A stretch of DNA of 5,334 bases from Leptospira sp. (GTDB lineage Bacteria > Spirochaetota > Leptospiria > Leptospirales > Leptospiraceae), in contig JALOTI010000172.1 of assembly GCA_025457985.1 (NCBI GenBank), forward strand, positions 1 through 5,334, in the 5' to 3' direction. The notes beneath the pieces were generated by a model. That model ran no database searches, was not told the DNA's origin, and saw nothing but the letters and a program-made list of their open reading frames with translations. Made by a program: the position numbers and the translations under genes. The stretch's first letter is position 1; the number at the start of each line of letters is the position of its first letter. Below are positions 1 through 5,334 of this stretch, in pieces.

Positions 1-1403
1 CCAAATTCAAATTCAACATATTCTAGATTGGAAATCCCTGAGCCTGCGCCCACAACCACATTCGAAGTAACGCCGGTGCCGTTATTGTCAGGAATTGCAA
101 CATTCGGAGTGGTAGTGAATGCAACCACCTTCTGAGCAACCGTAATCGGCGTGTGGTTTGCTGCGGTTGTAAAAAGGGCGTTAGTGTCAATAGCGCCAAA
201 ACCATATTTATGGTTTGTGTTGAATCCTGCTCCATTTACAGCCCAGCCTGAATCCAAAGGATCGTTTTTGCGAGCAGACTTAGCTACTATCTCCCGAACA
301 TCGCGCCAATTTAAATTTGGATATCTTTCCAAAAGGAGAGCAATAGCACCAGCAGCCAAAGGTGTTGCGGAAGAAGTACCATTGAATCGTCGGGTATAGT
401 TATTATTGGTCAGTTCTCCACTCGTTGAACCGGAATTAAATCCTCGTGTCCCACTAGCATCTGTTGTAGTTATCGCTGTGGTGTAACTGGTTCCATTATC
501 GCCTTGTGTGTGAGCAACAGCCCAAAGGTTGGCACCATTTTCCGAGTAGGCGGCTTTCCTACCATTTTGGCCAATTCCTCCGATCGCCATAACTCCATAG
601 TAATTTGCTTGCCCATCATAATTGGAATCATCGACCAAACAATTAGAATTGCTTGGTCCGCATGGATTGCCTCCATTTCCTGCCGCCCATAGGTAAATTG
701 TTCCCAGACCATTTCGTCCATTGCGAAGACCTGATTGGATTCCATCTCGCCACAAGGAACTCGAAGGCCAAAGCCAACCAAAATTATCCGGAGCACCCCA
801 ACTATTATTCGAAATATGAATATCTGCCGATCTATGAGTCATTGCAGAAAACTCATCTGAGCCAGAGATTGTATTTTGCTCTAATATATTAATACCGACA
901 AGTTTTGCGCACGGAGCAGCTCCCCTTCCACCTGTTTGGTTGCTTCCACGACCCGCAATTACTCCCCCAACAGCTGTTCCGTGAGCCGAATTGGAGAACA
1001 TATGCCTCGGAGAATTTGTATCTGTAATTAGATTTATACCTGAGATGTTTCGGGAAACATTTGCACTAAGATCTTCATGATCCGTATCCAATCCATCATC
1101 GACGACACTGACATTCACATTTCTGCCAGAAATCCCTGAGTTCCAAACTGGTACAACTCTGGCATCTTCAGAAACAGTTCCACCTTGCTGTCCGGTATTA
1201 TTCAAATGCCACTGATCTGAATACAGTGGATCTACACCATTCGGATCAAAGGTGCAAGCAGGATCGGAAAGCAAAGACTGTAAAATGAGCAATGTGAGAA
1301 TATCAGATAAAGGATCTTTTTTTTTGGGCGTGCAGTTAATCTGCAAACTTAGGAATAAAATTCCAAAAAATAACGATATTAGTTTTTTAGAGCGCAAACC
1401 CAT
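1..1403 (-). CDS. Kexin/furin-like S8 serine protease, lipoprotein, 3' end outside the window
   Basis: Subtilisin-family endopeptidase of the proprotein convertase branch, predicted to be lipid-anchored outside the inner membrane. The 467 visible codons run uninterrupted. Residues 1-24 form a lipoprotein signal (basic start, hydrophobic stretch, LQINC with Cys24). The catalytic domain starts near residue 57 (DPLYSDQWHLNNTGQ). It has Asp102 in VVDDGLD, His141 in AHGTAVGG, NNSWG at 199-203, oxyanion Asn243 in WAAGNGG and nucleophile Ser344 in NGTSSATPLAAG. Asp206 and Asp263 align with furin Asp258 and Asp306, which line the S1 pocket, so I infer cleavage after basic residues. WAVNGAGFNTNHKYGFG (387-403) is typical of convertases. 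The P domain begins near 425 (IPDNNGTGV at 437-445) and is cut by the window edge. The usual roughly 80-residue propeptide is absent: only about 30 residues separate Cys24 from the mature domain. ATG at 1403 is chosen for its GGAG site and the signal peptide. It lies 49 bases after prfA, so cotranscription is possible. Substrate unknown. Confidence 0.93.
   Translation of the reverse strand, partial: MGLRSKKLISLFFGILFLSLQINCTPKKKDPLSDILTLLILQSLLSDPACTFDPNGVDPLYSDQWHLNNTGQQGGTVSEDARVVPVWNSGISGRNVNVSVVDDGLDTDHEDLSANVSRNISGINLITDTNSPRHMFSNSAHGTAVGGVIAGRGSNQTGGRGAAPCAKLVGINILEQNTISGSDEFSAMTHRSADIHISNNSWGAPDNFGWLWPSSSLWRDGIQSGLRNGRNGLGTIYLWAAGNGGNPCGPSNSNCLVDDSNYDGQANYYGVMAIGGIGQNGRKAAYSENGANLWAVAHTQGDNGTSYTTAITTTDASGTRGFNSGSTSGELTNNNYTRRFNGTSSATPLAAGAIALLLERYPNLNWRDVREIVAKSARKNDPLDSGWAVNGAGFNTNHKYGFGAIDTNALFTTAANHTPITVAQKVVAFTTTPNVAIPDNNGTGVTSNVVVGAGSGISNLEYVEFEF
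1317..1325 (-). repeat. A9 homopolymer inside the protease gene
   Basis: Nine consecutive A residues on the coding strand encode Lys27-Lys29, just after the lipid-attachment Cys24. Tracts of this length can slip during replication or transcription. A change of one base would disconnect the signal peptide from the catalytic domain. Whether it actually varies cannot be seen from one sequence. Confidence 0.9.
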
Positions 1404-1411
1404 TTCATTTA

Positions 1412-1415
1412 CTCC
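1412..1415 (-). promoter_or_regulatory. Ribosome binding site of the S8 protease gene
   Basis: GGAG sits 8 bases before the ATG at 1403 on the minus strand. It decides the start, because the nearby ATG five bases further upstream is out of frame. The 49-base gap to prfA contains a T-rich run but no GC-rich hairpin, so readthrough from prfA is plausible. Confidence 0.75.
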
Positions 1416-1452
1416 AATTATCTCATTCTCGAATTCAAAAAAAATAAGAATC

Positions 1453-2514
1453 CTATGCCTTCGCTTCAGCCAATCTCTTAGACCGATCTTCTTGGACCAA
1501 CGCATCGACTAGTTCATCCAAATCACCTTCCATGATCGCAGGCAAATTGTGACTTGTATACCCAATTCGATGGTCTGTACATCGACCTTGCGGAAAATTA
1601 TACGTGCGAATTCGCTCGGATCGATCCCCTGATCCGACTTGTGCTTTTTTAATTGCGTCAGCACTTTGTTTCGCGGCGTCGGCTAACTGATCAATTATCT
1701 TTGCTCGAAGAACACGCATTGCTTTTTCACGGTTTTTGATCTGAGATCGTTCTTCTTGTGATGCGGAAACTATGCCCGTCGGAATATGTGTAATCCGTAC
1801 GGCAGAGTCAGTCGTATTTACGTGCTGTCCCCCAGAACCTGACGAACGATATACATCGATTCGAAGATCGCTGTCCTTTATCTCAATTTCCTTCTCTTCT
1901 GCTTCTGGTAAAACTGCTACTGTTACGGCTGAAGTATGGATCCGTCCACCCGATTCCGTTTCGGGAATTCTTTGCACTCGATGTGTTCCTGATTCAAACT
2001 TAAAAAAGTCGTAAGCCCGATCGTCATCCAGTGAAAAAACGATTTCTTTAAATCCACCGATTCCTGTTGGACTCATGTCCATAACTTCAACTTTTAAACC
2101 TTTTTTATCAGCAAACTTACTATACATTCGGAATAGATCGGCGCAAAAAAGACCTGACTCTTCTCCGCCTGTTCCGGCACGAATTTCAACAATGATACTT
2201 TTTCCTGAATTAGGATCAGGAGGAAGCAACATAATCTCCAATTCTTTGGATAACTCTTCTAATCTTTTTTCCCCTTCTTCCATCTCCGATTTTAACATAT
2301 TGTGCATATCGGGATCTGATTCACTTGCTAACATTAGTTTTGCATCTTCGCAATCTTTTGTGATTTTTAAAAACTCAATTGCTTTATTATAAACGGGCGT
2401 TAGTCGAGATCTTTCTTTGGATAGATTTTTAAGTACGTCGGATGAGGTAGCTGATCCTAGCTCATCTTCGATGCGAAGGTATTTTTCTTGAATTTTTTTC
2501 AATCTATCTATCAT
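1453..2514 (-). CDS. prfA: Peptide chain release factor 1 (RF1)
   Basis: Cytoplasmic class I release factor that recognises UAA and UAG in the ribosomal A site and triggers hydrolysis of peptidyl-tRNA. The 353-residue product is of normal RF1 length (about 360). Residues 1-95 form the charged helical N-terminal domain. The codon-recognition motif PxT appears as PET at 184-186 (E. coli has PAT), followed by [18 protein letters not shown], which separates it from RF2 with its SPF motif. The catalytic GGQ is at 228-230 within [18 protein letters not shown], and Gln230 is the expected PrmC methylation site. [19 protein letters not shown] near 298-316 is the conserved C-terminal block. ATG at 2514 matches the Leptospira RF1 N-terminus. 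An in-frame TTG at 2556 would add 14 hydrophobic residues not expected in RF1. No Shine-Dalgarno sequence precedes the ATG, which is unusual for so important a gene. prmC, often next to prfA in bacteria, is not here. Confidence 0.98.
   Translation of the reverse strand: MIDRLKKIQEKYLRIEDELGSATSSDVLKNLSKERSRLTPVYNKAIEFLKITKDCEDAKLMLASESDPDMHNMLKSEMEEGEKRLEELSKELEIMLLPPDPNSGKSIIVEIRAGTGGEESGLFCADLFRMYSKFADKKGLKVEVMDMSPTGIGGFKEIVFSLDDDRAYDFFKFESGTHRVQRIPETESGGRIHTSAVTVAVLPEAEEKEIEIKDSDLRIDVYRSSGSGGQHVNTTDSAVRITHIPTGIVSASQEERSQIKNREKAMRVLRAKIIDQLADAAKQSADAIKKAQVGSGDRSERIRTYNFPQGRCTDHRIGYTSHNLPAIMEGDLDELVDALVQEDRSKRLAEAKA
2488..2514 (+). promoter_or_regulatory. Weak candidate promoter of the EcsC-like operon, inside prfA
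   Basis: TTGAAT at 2488-2493 and TATCAT at 2509-2514 resemble -35 and -10 boxes, but the 15-base spacer is short. The -10 box would overlap the prfA start codon on the other strand, and transcription would start near 2521. Any promoter close to this operon has to lie within prfA, because only 20 bases separate the two start codons. Motif match only. Confidence 0.22.
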
Positions 2515-2518
2515 GTCT

Positions 2519-2527
2519 AAGGAAAGG
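2519..2527 (+). promoter_or_regulatory. Ribosome binding site of the EcsC-like gene
   Basis: AAGGAAAGG ends 7 bases before the ATG at 2535. It favours this start over the second in-frame ATG at 2583, which has only a weak GGTGA upstream. It fills much of the 20-base gap between the divergent start codons. Confidence 0.75.
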
Positions 2528-2556
2528 TTATAGAATGCCCAAAATAGATAAACCAA
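2527..2556 (-). promoter_or_regulatory. prfA: Candidate prfA promoter overlapping the divergent gene start
   Basis: Read on the minus strand, TATAAC (2532-2527) is a 5/6 match to a -10 box. TTGGTT (2556-2551) is a poor -35 box at an 18-base spacing. Transcription would start about 4-6 bases before the prfA ATG at 2514, giving an almost leaderless message. This fits the missing Shine-Dalgarno sequence. The elements lie in the first codons and ribosome binding site of the divergent gene, so the two transcription units could interfere with each other. Inference from motifs only. Confidence 0.35.
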
Positions 2557-3209
2557 AATCTACACTAAATTCTGGTGAAACAATGACCCATTCTGGCTTA
2601 AAATCGCAATCGGGAAGCTTTCTTGAGGGTCTTATTGATCTATTTTCGGGACTAGAAGAATATAGAAGCCCATATGCTCCGACTGTCCAGCCACCAGCAG
2701 AAGTAGTGGACCAGTTGATTCAAAATGCTTCTTTTAAAACCGGGCTAGTGAGTGCCACTTGTTCCCTTCCACCAGGTCCACTTGGGATTCTAAGCATCCT
2801 TCCCGAACTCCTATTCATTTACCGCATCCAAGGCCAACTTGTAAAAGATATCGCGGCTCTTTATGGCAAAGAAGTCCAAGTAACTCGAGAGCTTTTACTG
2901 TATTGTATGTTTAAACATGGAGGCGCACAAGTATTTCGAAAAATGATCGAAGAAACCTCTTTGAAAATATTAATTCGACCAACAACTGTTAGAACTTTCC
3001 AAACTATTCTTGAACGATTGGGGCTAATTATTTCCAGATCGATCCTTAGAAAACAATTTTCTCGCTGGATACCACTTGCAGGCGCAGTTTTTACGGGAAC
3101 ATTCGCATATTATGATACGAAACGAGTAGGAAAAACAGCCTTGGATTTATTTTCAAAAGAAATCGAATCTTTAGATTCAGATTTTGATTCTGATTTGGTG
3201 GCCGAGTGA
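2535..3209 (+). CDS. EcsC-like helical membrane-associated protein
   Basis: A 224-residue protein of unknown function that I assign tentatively to the EcsC-type family by sequence pattern. Residues 78-111 carry a Pro/Gly-rich turn, a hydrophobic helix and then [16 protein letters not shown]. EcsC-like proteins typically show PGG-type turns followed by an 'IRxIAxxYG' helix. Residues 178-206 ([20 protein letters not shown], then a helix to ALDLF) match the family's C-terminal 'IPxxGAxxg' block. The hydrophobic stretches near 80-98 and 179-193 may lie in or against the inner membrane. There is no signal peptide. The N-terminus (1-25) is polar and probably disordered, and the C-terminus is acidic ([12 protein letters not shown]). 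The ATG is supported by AAGGAAAGG. The TGA stop overlaps the GTG start of the next gene, so the two products are probably made together. Family assignment is uncertain, although that this is a real gene is nearly certain. Confidence 0.85.
   Translation: MPKIDKPKSTLNSGETMTHSGLKSQSGSFLEGLIDLFSGLEEYRSPYAPTVQPPAEVVDQLIQNASFKTGLVSATCSLPPGPLGILSILPELLFIYRIQGQLVKDIAALYGKEVQVTRELLLYCMFKHGGAQVFRKMIEETSLKILIRPTTVRTFQTILERLGLIISRSILRKQFSRWIPLAGAVFTGTFAYYDTKRVGKTALDLFSKEIESLDSDFDSDLVAE
3174..3197 (+). repeat. Tandem 12-base repeat at the 3' end of the EcsC-like gene
   Basis: GATTCAGATTTT is followed directly by GATTCTGATTTG, two 12-base units differing at two positions. They encode DSDF and DSDL in the acidic tail, just before the stop. 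This is probably a small in-frame duplication. Confidence 0.6.
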
Positions 3210-4345
3210 TTTTAACCATTTTTAAAAAAGTTTTTATTATAGTCCCGATCGGTTTTATTCTATTTTGCCAATCCAAACATGATTCGCTCGTAATTGAAAT
3301 AGAAGACTTAATTTCGAAAGAAAAATATGAAAAGGCACTTGTTCTTTTACAAGATCGACTGAGTAGCAACAAACCAACTGCTGAAGTTTTATCAAAAAAT
3401 AGACCTAACCAACCTAGGCTTTTGGTGCCATCAGATGATAGAACAAAAGTTATTTGGACAGAAAACAAAACTCTATTTTATCGCGATTTAATAAATGATA
3501 AATCCTTCCAAAGAGAACTTAAATTACGACCCGATAGTTTAGTGTCCTCAGCGAATGGGGAATATGTGGCAATTCAATACCCTTTGCGACAATATGGTGG
3601 TTGTGCCGTTTTTGGATATTCTGCTTCGGATTCTAATTTAGAACATGAGTCCTTGGTTCATATTCCGTGTAAAACTGGTATGGGAATCACGAACCAAGGA
3701 GATGCTCTGCTCTATTTTTTTGAAGATGACTTATTCTTAGAAAGAATCGGGAAACAAAACAAACCTGAAAAATTTATTTCCGGGGAATTATTTCCTACTT
3801 CTTTTCCAAAATTAAAAACTCATTACCACATTTCGCCGATAGGAAACGAATTTTTAGTTTGGTCGGGAGTTGGTGGATCCTATAATCTATTTTTCTTAAA
3901 CATTGAACAAAAAAAAGTATCTTTAGTTTCTAAGGATATCGTTCTCCCCCGATTCTATCCACATAACGGCAGTTCCGGATACGTGGTTGGTGGGAAAATT
4001 GGCGATCTCTACCTTAAGGAAGTAAACTACCAATCTGGCAGAGTTCCTAGCATTTCAAAAGGAATTCCAATCGTAACCCGGGAAGCCTTCTCTTGGCGGC
4101 TCTCAGGTAAGGATGAATTCATCACATTAAACCAAAATGATCCAAACCAACCTATGAAGTGGAAAGTTCTCGGAAAAAAAGAACACCTGCCATTTTTCAT
4201 CGAAAGGTTGTGGGGAGTTTCTGGTGACCGGATCATCTATGAAAACAAAAAAGGTGAACTGGTGTTAGATGATTTGACCTTTTCTCAGGATGACTGGGAT
4301 ATGTACGAGTTTTACAAGAAAGTGAAAAAACTCAGTGACAACTGA
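3206..4345 (+). CDS. Putative lipoprotein with beta-propeller-like body
   Basis: A 379-residue protein that I do not recognise as a named family. Residues 1-21 ([20 protein letters not shown], then Cys21) look like a signal peptide ending in a lipobox. The bulky Phe at -1 is unusual, so lipidation is probable rather than certain. Residues 28-53 (ending YEKALVLLQDRL) resemble a single TPR-like helical hairpin. From about 70 onward it is beta-rich, with recurring units ending in a hydrophobic strand and a polar turn: SANGEYVAIQYP (115-126), NQGDALLYFFEDDLFLERIG (163-182), PIGNEFLVWSGVG (211-223), GDLYLKEVNYQSGR (266-279), GKDEFITLNQ (301-310) and SGDRIIYENKKGELVLDD (339-356). This is the pattern of a WD40/TolB-like propeller of about six blades. 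The GTG start overlaps the preceding TGA (GTGA), and its own ribosome site is weak, which suggests translation coupled to the EcsC-like gene. A role in binding or sensing at the envelope is inference only. Confidence 0.85.
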   Translation: MILTIFKKVFIIVPIGFILFCQSKHDSLVIEIEDLISKEKYEKALVLLQDRLSSNKPTAEVLSKNRPNQPRLLVPSDDRTKVIWTENKTLFYRDLINDKSFQRELKLRPDSLVSSANGEYVAIQYPLRQYGGCAVFGYSASDSNLEHESLVHIPCKTGMGITNQGDALLYFFEDDLFLERIGKQNKPEKFISGELFPTSFPKLKTHYHISPIGNEFLVWSGVGGSYNLFFLNIEQKKVSLVSKDIVLPRFYPHNGSSGYVVGGKIGDLYLKEVNYQSGRVPSISKGIPIVTREAFSWRLSGKDEFITLNQNDPNQPMKWKVLGKKEHLPFFIERLWGVSGDRIIYENKKGELVLDDLTFSQDDWDMYEFYKKVKKLSDN

Positions 4346-4381
4346 ACTTTTGTTTCGTAGGAAGTAGCTTTTTAAGCTGGT

Positions 4382-4579
4382 TTAAGCGGCTTGCTCTTTC
4401 TGCTTTCTAGAAGTGTAACTTTCACAGACGAGAAAACTTTCTTTGACGCAATGAGACAATAATTTGTCCATGTCTTGGTCTAACAAGCGGTCTTTGGAAC
4501 TTGGGCAAACGGATAGTCCTTTTGCATACAAAGGACACTTAACATGGAATTCATTTTTTACCAAAGACTTCTCTGTCAT
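4382..4579 (-). CDS. Small four-cysteine protein of unknown function
   Basis: A 65-residue protein with four cysteines: Cys15 in VKCPLYAKG, Cys25 in LSVCPSS, Cys44 in LSHCVKE and Cys52 in FLVCESY. The spacing C-x9-C-x18-C-x7-C suggests a bound zinc ion or iron-sulfur cluster, which is inference. There is no signal peptide or membrane segment, so it is probably cytoplasmic. I do not recognise the family, though small proteins with a 'CPxY..G.C' start and 'C.....F..C..Y' end are familiar in several bacterial groups. ATG at 4579 is chosen because a good promoter lies immediately upstream. A TTG at 4606 would lie upstream of the predicted transcription start. No clear Shine-Dalgarno sequence is present, and the message would be nearly leaderless. 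It converges on the lipoprotein gene, with 36 bases between the stop codons. Confidence 0.68.
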   Translation of the reverse strand: MTEKSLVKNEFHVKCPLYAKGLSVCPSSKDRLLDQDMDKLLSHCVKESFLVCESYTSRKQKEQAA

Positions 4580-4588
4580 AACTCTGAA

Positions 4589-4617
4589 ACTATTTGTTCC
4601 GATCAAAGATGTGTCAA
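4589..4617 (-). promoter_or_regulatory. Candidate promoter of the small four-cysteine gene
   Basis: On the minus strand a perfect TTGACA (4617-4612) is followed after 17 bases by AATAGT (4594-4589), a 4/6 match to the -10 consensus. Transcription would begin around 4583-4581, only a few bases before the ATG at 4579. It lies between the nitrilase-like gene and the small gene, so the latter can be expressed alone. Confidence 0.5.
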
Positions 4618-4677
4618 ACGGAATTTAATTTCCTTATAGCTTTTCTAGAGCAAAAAAAAATTAGAATGGTATAAAAA

Positions 4678-5334
4678 TTAAAAGTAGAGATTCAAGATAA
4701 CGGGAGATTCCGTCGAGGTGATTCGATCGAAATGAATGAAATCTCTTAAATTGAATGTTTTTCCATCATATTGTTTTTCAAAGAAATTTCCATTAGAGAA
4801 TACTTGTACTAAATCTTGAGCTCTTGTGGTCTTAATGTACTTTGGGATACCCTCAGTCTGCCAAATGTTAGGATCATTTAGATTTTTATCACCAAACACC
4901 ATACCTTCGTATACGATCGAGGGAGATACAATTCCATCCAAAGGACGTCCTTTCAATCGGTCATACAAATTTTCAACGAATACTTCTTGTCCTATAAATA
5001 TCGCCACCTTCCAACCTGGGACTACCCATACACGGTCTTGATTGGAATCGCCAGGCTCTAAAATTTCTTTCTCTAAATCCGAAAGAGATGTTTTTTTCAA
5101 CATTGGATCCATCACCTTTCCGTCTGCCGAAAAAGGTATGGAAACATTATAAAGTGGACCATTCGGATCCAATACAATGTTTCCTCGAATTATTTTTGGA
5201 TTCGGTAAAATTATGGAACCACCGAGAATGGGAACCTTGTACTGTTTTGCTAATTCTGAAAAAGTTCGAACATAAACATCTAACATACGTTCCGATTTTT
5301 GATAAAATAACTGTTTTAAATCGATCGATTCTCC
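4678..5334 (-). CDS. Nitrilase-superfamily (carbon-nitrogen hydrolase) protein, 5' end outside the window, catalytic Cys missing
   Basis: C-terminal 218 residues of a carbon-nitrogen hydrolase-fold protein. The frame is open to the right edge, so the start and the first catalytic residue (Glu) are not visible. Numbering from the first complete visible codon, residues 26-46 (SELAKQYKVPILGGSIILP) match the 'lA.k..v.iv.Gs' strand of nitrilases. LYNVSIPFSADGKVMDPMLK (61-80) followed by KTSL matches 'YNta.vi..dGki...y.KthL', and Lys81 would be the catalytic lysine. WKVAIFIGQEVF (108-119) occupies the place of the usual 'gv.iCyD..fPE' nucleophile elbow. Gly115 (GGA, complementary to 4990-4992) stands where the catalytic cysteine belongs, and Asp is replaced by Glu one place later than Gln. 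LDGIVSPS (132-139) matches the following 'adli..Ps' strand. Amidase or nitrilase chemistry is therefore not expected: it is either a pseudoenzyme with a binding role or a divergent member. Downstream, a T9 run lacks a hairpin. Confidence 0.85.
   Translation of the reverse strand, partial: GESIDLKQLFYQKSERMLDVYVRTFSELAKQYKVPILGGSIILPNPKIIRGNIVLDPNGPLYNVSIPFSADGKVMDPMLKKTSLSDLEKEILEPGDSNQDRVWVVPGWKVAIFIGQEVFVENLYDRLKGRPLDGIVSPSIVYEGMVFGDKNLNDPNIWQTEGIPKYIKTTRAQDLVQVFSNGNFFEKQYDGKTFNLRDFIHFDRITSTESPVILNLYF

Noticed and set aside
470..796. A 108-codon open frame on the minus strand
   Set aside because: It lies in another frame of the S8 protease gene, whose catalytic motifs run straight through this stretch. 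No recognisable protein features.
1420..1445. Promoter for the protease in the prfA gap (TTGAAT and GATAAT)
   Set aside because: The spacer is only about 10 bases, and transcription would begin at or after the ribosome binding site.
1772..2014. Plus-strand open frames opposite prfA (also 2075-2392)
   Set aside because: They are antisense to highly conserved RF1 coding sequence, lack ribosome sites and show no protein motif.
2515..2556. TTG start giving RF1 14 extra residues
   Set aside because: The extension is hydrophobic and unlike RF1 N-termini, has no ribosome site, and would overlap the start of the divergent gene.
3091..3468. A 125-codon minus-strand open frame across the EcsC-like/lipoprotein junction
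   Set aside because: It is antisense to two better-supported genes and low in complexity, with no supporting start signal.
4366..4378. AGCTT-TTT-AAGCT hairpin between the convergent genes
   Set aside because: The stem is only 5 bp, AT-rich, with no T run on either side, so it is too weak to call a terminator.
4620..4633. Imperfect palindrome GGAATTTAATTTCC upstream of the TTGACA box, as a possible operator
   Set aside because: Only the four outer bases on each side pair. This is expected by chance in AT-rich DNA.
4652..4660. A9 run (T9 on the minus strand) after the nitrilase-like gene, as an intrinsic terminator
   Set aside because: No GC-containing hairpin precedes the T run on the minus strand.
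4826..5041. Plus-strand open frame opposite the nitrilase-like gene
   Set aside because: It is a shadow of a gene with clear family motifs on the other strand.

Overview
The window most likely comes from a spirochaete of the genus Leptospira. The release factor 1 sequence matches the Leptospira RF1 type as I remember it, including its exact N-terminus ([12 protein letters not shown]). Two genes start with spirochaete-style lipoprotein signals, and the DNA is AT-rich with A/T homopolymers. I cannot resolve the species. The window is densely coding: there is no gap above 300 bases, and I see no rRNA, tRNA, CRISPR array, insertion sequence or phage gene.

Left part, minus strand (1-2514). prfA (RF1) is followed 49 bases downstream by a lipoprotein-anchored, kexin/furin-like subtilase whose 3' end, inside the P domain, lies off the left edge. 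All three catalytic residues, the oxyanion Asn and two acidic S1-pocket residues are present, so it should be an active surface or periplasmic protease with a preference for basic P1 residues. It has no propeptide of normal size.

Middle, plus strand (2535-4345). Only 20 bases separate the prfA start from a divergent gene for an EcsC-like helical membrane-associated protein. Its stop codon overlaps the GTG start of a putative lipoprotein with a short N-terminal helical segment and a beta-propeller-like body. The two are almost certainly one translationally coupled operon of unknown function, probably at the cell envelope.

Right part, minus strand (4382-5334). A 65-residue four-cysteine protein of unknown function converges on the operon and has its own plausible promoter. 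Upstream of it lies the C-terminal part of a nitrilase-superfamily (carbon-nitrogen hydrolase) protein that runs off the right edge. That protein keeps the lysine motif and overall fold pattern, but the catalytic cysteine position is a glycine, so it looks like a pseudoenzyme.

Beyond the two operon-like pairs, the genes show no shared pathway. prfA is housekeeping. The others look like accessory envelope functions or small conserved unknowns. The items most worth a second look are the cysteine-less nitrilase-like protein, the propeptide-poor lipid-anchored convertase with an A9 tract just after its lipobox, and the very tight divergent start region in which promoters must lie inside the opposite gene.
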